Below, one piece after another: positions 6,616-9,283 of a stretch of DNA of 9,283 bases (positions are counted from its first letter, which is position 1; the number at the start of each line of letters is the position of its first letter). The stretch is taken from positions 1 to 9,283 of the forward strand of contig QHPZ01000222.1 of assembly GCA_003219225.1 (NCBI GenBank), written 5' to 3'. Position numbers and translations under genes: made by a program. The DNA comes from Verrucomicrobiota bacterium (GTDB taxonomy: Bacteria > Verrucomicrobiota > Verrucomicrobiia > Chthoniobacterales > UBA10450). Below the pieces are notes generated by a model that saw nothing but the letters and a program-made list of their open reading frames with translations, searched no databases and was not told where the DNA came from.

Positions 6616-7494
6616 GTGCCGAAACGATCGCGCCTCGCCGTCCATAAGACCTACAAACTTTTCATCGGCGGCAAATTCGTGCGCGGCGAGAACGGCCGGG
6701 TGTTGCCGGCGCGGGGTGGCAATGGCGCCGTGCTCGCGAACTTTTGCCGGGCATCGAAAAAAGATTTTCGTGACGCGGTCGTGGCGGCGCGGGCGGCGTT
6801 TCCGAACTGGTCGAAGCAAAGCGCATATCTGCGCGGCCAGATCCTGTATCGCGCCGCCGAAATGCTCGAGATGCGCCGGAGCGAGTTGCAAAAGGAACTG
6901 GCGCGCACCAATGGCGCTGCGACATCGAGATCAGCACGCGAGACCACGCTCGCGATCGATCGGCTCGTCCATTACGCCGGTTGGACCGACAAGTTCACCC
7001 AGATCTTCGGCACCGTGAATCCGGTCGCCACTTCCCATTTCAATTTCACAATCCCCGAGCCGACCGGCGTAGTGGTTGTCCTTTGTCCGGACGAGCCGGC
7101 GCTGCTCGGTTTCGTCTCGCTCGTTGTGCCGGTGATTTTGAGCGGCAACTGCGCCGTGGTGCTCGCCTCGACCAACAAGCCGCTGCCGGCGCTGACGTTT
7201 GCCGAAATTGTCGCGACGAGCGATCTGCCGCCGGGCGTCGTCAACGTGCTCGCGGGCGAGCGGGTCGAGCTTGCGCCGCAGATCGCCGCTCACATGGACG
7301 TGAACGCAATTGTCGATGCCACAGGCGACGCAAAGCTCAGCCGACAATTGCAGCAAGGTGGCGAGCTCAACGTCAAACGCTACGTCCGCCGCGACCTCGC
7401 GCCCGCCGAGTGGCACGGCCGTGCAGCGGAAAATCCATATTGGATCGCCGATACGCTCGAGATGAAGACGGCCTGGCATCCAATCGGTTTGTAG
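6616..7494 (+). CDS. Aldehyde dehydrogenase-like protein lacking catalytic residues
   Basis: About 292 residues from a GTG start. KTYKLFIGGKFVRGENGR (11-28) is the typical ALDH opening, followed by FRDAVVAARAAFPNWS (51-66) and RGQILYRAAEMLEMRR (73-88). EPTGVVVVLCPDEPALLGF (148-166) stands where working ALDHs have PWNFP with the catalytic Asn; here the Asn is missing. The later NAD-binding FTGS element is also replaced (NAIVDATGDAKL), and the protein ends in YWIADTLEMKTAWHPIG before any catalytic Cys region. From memory, this short subfamily with the same ending occurs beside a full ALDH and often deoC; neither partner is here. It may be a structural or regulatory subunit. The frame runs further upstream, with an ATG at 6550, but that stretch overlaps the fcl start codon. 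GTG 6616 is my choice without a clear ribosome binding site. Confidence 0.78.
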   Translation: MPKRSRLAVHKTYKLFIGGKFVRGENGRVLPARGGNGAVLANFCRASKKDFRDAVVAARAAFPNWSKQSAYLRGQILYRAAEMLEMRRSELQKELARTNGAATSRSARETTLAIDRLVHYAGWTDKFTQIFGTVNPVATSHFNFTIPEPTGVVVVLCPDEPALLGFVSLVVPVILSGNCAVVLASTNKPLPALTFAEIVATSDLPPGVVNVLAGERVELAPQIAAHMDVNAIVDATGDAKLSRQLQQGGELNVKRYVRRDLAPAEWHGRAAENPYWIADTLEMKTAWHPIGL

Positions 7495-7519
7495 AATTTT
7501 TCCTGGGGCAGAAGCGCAT

Positions 7520-7535
7520 TGGACGTACGCGTCCA
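7520..7535. other. Small hairpin after the ALDH-like gene
   Basis: TGGACG-TACG-CGTCCA is a perfect 6-bp stem with a 4-base loop, 25 bp after the ALDH-like stop codon. There is no T-run after it, so it is a weak terminator candidate and could act only as a transcript-end stabiliser. Confidence 0.35.
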
Positions 7536-7571
7536 TATTGCTCTGACTGTCGGATCTTGCACCCGCCGGCC

Positions 7572-7600
7572 TTGACGTAGTGAGCGCTCAAACTTACAGT
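7572..7600 (+). promoter_or_regulatory. Putative sigma-70 promoter for nusA-infB
   Basis: TTGACG (7572-7577) matches five of six -35 consensus bases. TACAGT (7595-7600) matches four of six -10 bases. The spacer is 17 bp, the optimal length. Transcription would begin near 7607 and give a leader of about 68 nt before nusA. No other pair this good is visible in the 180-bp gap. Confidence 0.55.
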
Positions 7601-7621
7601 GACAACGTAGTCCGCGCCGGC

Positions 7622-7651
7622 AGGAGTGGGAAGCGATGTCCCACTCCTTTT
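7622..7651 (+). promoter_or_regulatory. Terminator-like hairpin in the nusA leader
   Basis: AGGAGTGGG (7622-7630) pairs perfectly with CCCACTCCT (7640-7648) around a 9-base loop, and the stem runs into TTTT (7648-7651), the form of an intrinsic terminator. It lies after the putative promoter and 23 bp before the chosen nusA ATG. The stem contains AGGAG, a good Shine-Dalgarno for the in-frame ATG at 7636, which lies in the loop. It could end upstream transcripts, attenuate nusA or control translation. The structure is certain; the role is inferred. Confidence 0.6.
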
Positions 7652-7674
7652 GGTCTGCGGGCTCGATGTTTTTT

Positions 7675-8949
7675 ATGAACGCCGAATTCATAACCATGCT
7701 CGACTACCTGGAGCGGGAGCGCGGGATTAAACGCGAGATCCTGCTCGAGGCCGTCTCCAGCGCGCTGCTCTCGGCTTCGAAGAAAAGCGTCGGCGCCTCG
7801 CGCGACCTGCGCATCGACATCAACCCGAAGACCGGCGAGATCCGCGCGCTCGCCAATTTGCTCGTGGTGGACAACGTTCAGAATCCGCAGGACGAGATCG
7901 CGCTCACCAAGGCGAGACGAATCAAGCCGGAGGCGAAAGTCGGTGACACAGTGGAAATGGAAGTGACGCCGAAGAATTTTGGCCGCATCGCCGCGCAGAC
8001 GGCGAAGCAAGCGATGATGCAGCGGATTCGCCAGGTCGAGAAAGAAATGATTTACGAGGAGTTCAAGGACCGGGCCGGTGAGATCGTGAGCGGCACGGTG
8101 CGCCGGTTCGATCGTTCCGATGTGATTCTCGATCTGGGCAAGTTTGAAGCCATCATGCCGCAACGGGAACACGTGGTCGTGGAAGATTACAATGTTGGCG
8201 ACCGCTTGCGCGCCTATGTCGTGGCGGTGGAAAATGGAATACGCGGCCCCGAGATCATCGTCTCGCGCAGCCACCCAAATTTTGTGCGGCGGCTCTTCGA
8301 AATGGAAGTGAGCGAGATCGCCGATGGCACAGTCGAGATTCGCGGCATCGCCCGTGAAGCCGGTTACCGGACCAAGATCGCGGTTTGGAGCGGGAACGAA
8401 AAAGTCGATCCGGTCGGCGCTTGCGTCGGCATGCGTGGCTCGCGGGTGAAAAACATCGTGCGCGAGCTCAACAACGAAAAGGTCGACATTATCCGGTGGA
8501 GCTCCGACCGGAAGGACTTCATCCTCGAAGCGCTCAAACCAGCGAAGGTGAAGAACCTGACTTTTGATCCCGAAAAGAAAAGCGTGCAGATCTCCGTCGA
8601 TGAAGACCAGCTCTCGCTTGCCATCGGGAAAAAAGGACAGAACGCGCGGCTCACATCGCGACTGACCGGTTGGGAAATCAACATCGACAAAGACACCTCG
8701 GCCACGACCGCGGTCGAACAAAAGGTCGCGCAGGCCGCGCAGACGCTCTCCGCCGCGCTGCCGATCAGCGAAGAACAGGCAGTGACGCTGGTAAAATCCG
8801 GCTTTACCAACCTGGAAGGTCTACGCGATGCCGACGTGCAGGATTTAATCGACATCCTTGGTGTGGAAGAAGCCAAGGCGAGCGAGATTCACGAGGCGGT
8901 TCAGAAACAAGGTGATGAAGAAAAGATTGGCTCAGCCCAAAGCGCTTGA
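7675..8949 (+). CDS. nusA: Transcription termination/antitermination factor NusA
   Basis: NusA binds RNA polymerase and nascent RNA, promotes hairpin-dependent pausing and termination, and takes part in antitermination complexes. The 424 residues show the standard order. The RNAP-binding N-terminal domain is at about 1-130 (ILLEAVSSALLSASKK). The S1 domain is at about 135-200 (GEIVSGTVRRFDRSDVILDLG). KH1 contains KVDPVGACVGMRGSRVKNIV (243-262). KH2 contains LAIGKKGQNARLTSRLTGWEI (315-335). A single C-terminal helix-hairpin-helix-like unit follows (about 364-411, ISEEQAVTLVKSGFTNLEGL); E. coli NusA (495 residues) has two longer acidic repeats there. I chose ATG 7675 because MNAEFITMLDYLE aligns with the family start. 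ATG 7636 has a better-spaced AGGAG but adds 13 residues read from a hairpin. Followed after 22 bp by infB; rimP, often upstream, is absent. Confidence 0.97.
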   Translation: MNAEFITMLDYLERERGIKREILLEAVSSALLSASKKSVGASRDLRIDINPKTGEIRALANLLVVDNVQNPQDEIALTKARRIKPEAKVGDTVEMEVTPKNFGRIAAQTAKQAMMQRIRQVEKEMIYEEFKDRAGEIVSGTVRRFDRSDVILDLGKFEAIMPQREHVVVEDYNVGDRLRAYVVAVENGIRGPEIIVSRSHPNFVRRLFEMEVSEIADGTVEIRGIAREAGYRTKIAVWSGNEKVDPVGACVGMRGSRVKNIVRELNNEKVDIIRWSSDRKDFILEALKPAKVKNLTFDPEKKSVQISVDEDQLSLAIGKKGQNARLTSRLTGWEINIDKDTSATTAVEQKVAQAAQTLSAALPISEEQAVTLVKSGFTNLEGLRDADVQDLIDILGVEEAKASEIHEAVQKQGDEEKIGSAQSA

Positions 8950-8971
8950 GCCATGAAAGCGTCGAACAGCA

Positions 8972-9283
8972 ATGCCAACCAAAACGACAAAAAAGCCTGC
9001 TGCGCGCAAAACGAGCGCGTCGAAAGCAGCCAAGGCACCAGCTGTTCGCAAACCGGCTGCGCCGGCCAAAGATAAGCCGGCGAAAAAAGCCGGCGAAACC
9101 AAGCCGCAACGCGCGCCCGCAGCCACTGCGGCTAAAAAGACCGAGGCGCCGCCTTCGCCGCCACCGGCTTCGAAAACGACCACCTCAACATCGCATCACG
9201 AAAGCGTATCGTTGATCGACACCAAGCCGACCAAGAAACCGGCGGCCGATGGAGAAGTAAAAAAGAAGACAACAATTCTCCCG
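8972..9283 (+). CDS. infB: Translation initiation factor IF-2, N-terminal part (3' partial)
   Basis: An open frame starts at ATG 8972 (MPTKTTKKPAARKTSASK) and runs to the window end without a stop, giving 104 codons. It is rich in Lys, Ala, Pro and Thr, as the disordered N-terminal region of IF-2 is; the GTP-binding domains would lie beyond the window. The call rests on this composition plus position 22 bp after nusA, where infB is expected. IF-2 places initiator tRNA on the small ribosomal subunit. An ATG at 8953 is in another frame that soon stops, so it is not the start. No strong Shine-Dalgarno is visible; coupling to nusA translation is possible. Another Lys/Ala-rich protein cannot be excluded. 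Confidence 0.75.
   Translation, partial: MPTKTTKKPAARKTSASKAAKAPAVRKPAAPAKDKPAKKAGETKPQRAPAATAAKKTEAPPSPPPASKTTTSTSHHESVSLIDTKPTKKPAADGEVKKKTTILP

Noticed and set aside
7495..7674. Small RNA or tRNA gene in the gap before nusA
   Set aside because: No cloverleaf or conserved T-loop sequence is visible; the promoter and hairpin are better explained as the nusA leader.
7594..8721. Long open frame on the minus strand opposite nusA (375 residues)
   Set aside because: The plus strand encodes complete NusA with S1 and KH motifs; the antisense protein is His/Arg/Asp-rich with no recognisable domain, as expected of a shadow frame in GC-rich DNA.

Overview
This window reads as a moderately GC-rich chromosomal segment from a Gram-negative (diderm) bacterium. 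lpxB, an ArnT/PMT-type lipid-linked glycosyltransferase and a GDP-fucose synthase all point to LPS synthesis. The style of the proteins and the intergenic clusters of GAATGACGAA-type repeats suggest a soil verrucomicrobium (Chthoniobacter/Udaeobacter-like) or another PVC relative. That placement is inference from gene content and recalled repeat style, not a phylogeny.

Layout. (a) 3-776, plus strand: the 3' part of an unrecognised gene with a long Ala/Pro-rich linker and a compact C-terminal domain. It converges, with 14 bp between stop codons, on a minus-strand run of six genes. (b) 791-6551, minus strand, in transcription order: GDP-L-fucose synthase (fcl) > Gfo/Idh/MocA oxidoreductase > lpxB > ArnT/PMT-like membrane glycosyltransferase > HIT-family nucleotide phosphorylase/hydrolase > single-pass membrane protein. 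Three of the five junctions overlap (4, 14 and 4 nt), so this is very likely one operon centred on lipid A/LPS. The other two junctions hold structured DNA. One is a 136-bp nested inverted-repeat cluster between the oxidoreductase and lpxB. The other is a 15-bp perfect palindrome before the HIT gene. (c) 6552-6615: a short divergent region. (d) 6616-9283, plus strand: an aldehyde-dehydrogenase-like protein lacking the catalytic residues, then nusA and the start of infB, the standard transcription/translation factor operon.

How the genes work together. LpxB makes the lipid A disaccharide. The oxidoreductase may modify a UDP-sugar precursor, a GnnA-like role that is plausible but unproven. The ArnT-like enzyme would add a sugar from a polyprenyl-phosphate donor on the periplasmic side, and Fcl supplies GDP-L-fucose for polysaccharide. 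The HIT and single-pass membrane proteins ride along.

The most unusual signals are: the nested inverted repeat that supplies the last residues and stop codon of the oxidoreductase and the leader of lpxB; a nusA leader with a plausible sigma-70 promoter followed by a terminator-like hairpin that also buries a Shine-Dalgarno sequence; and the non-catalytic ALDH-like protein without its usual partner. I see no CRISPR array, tRNA, rRNA, insertion sequence or phage gene.
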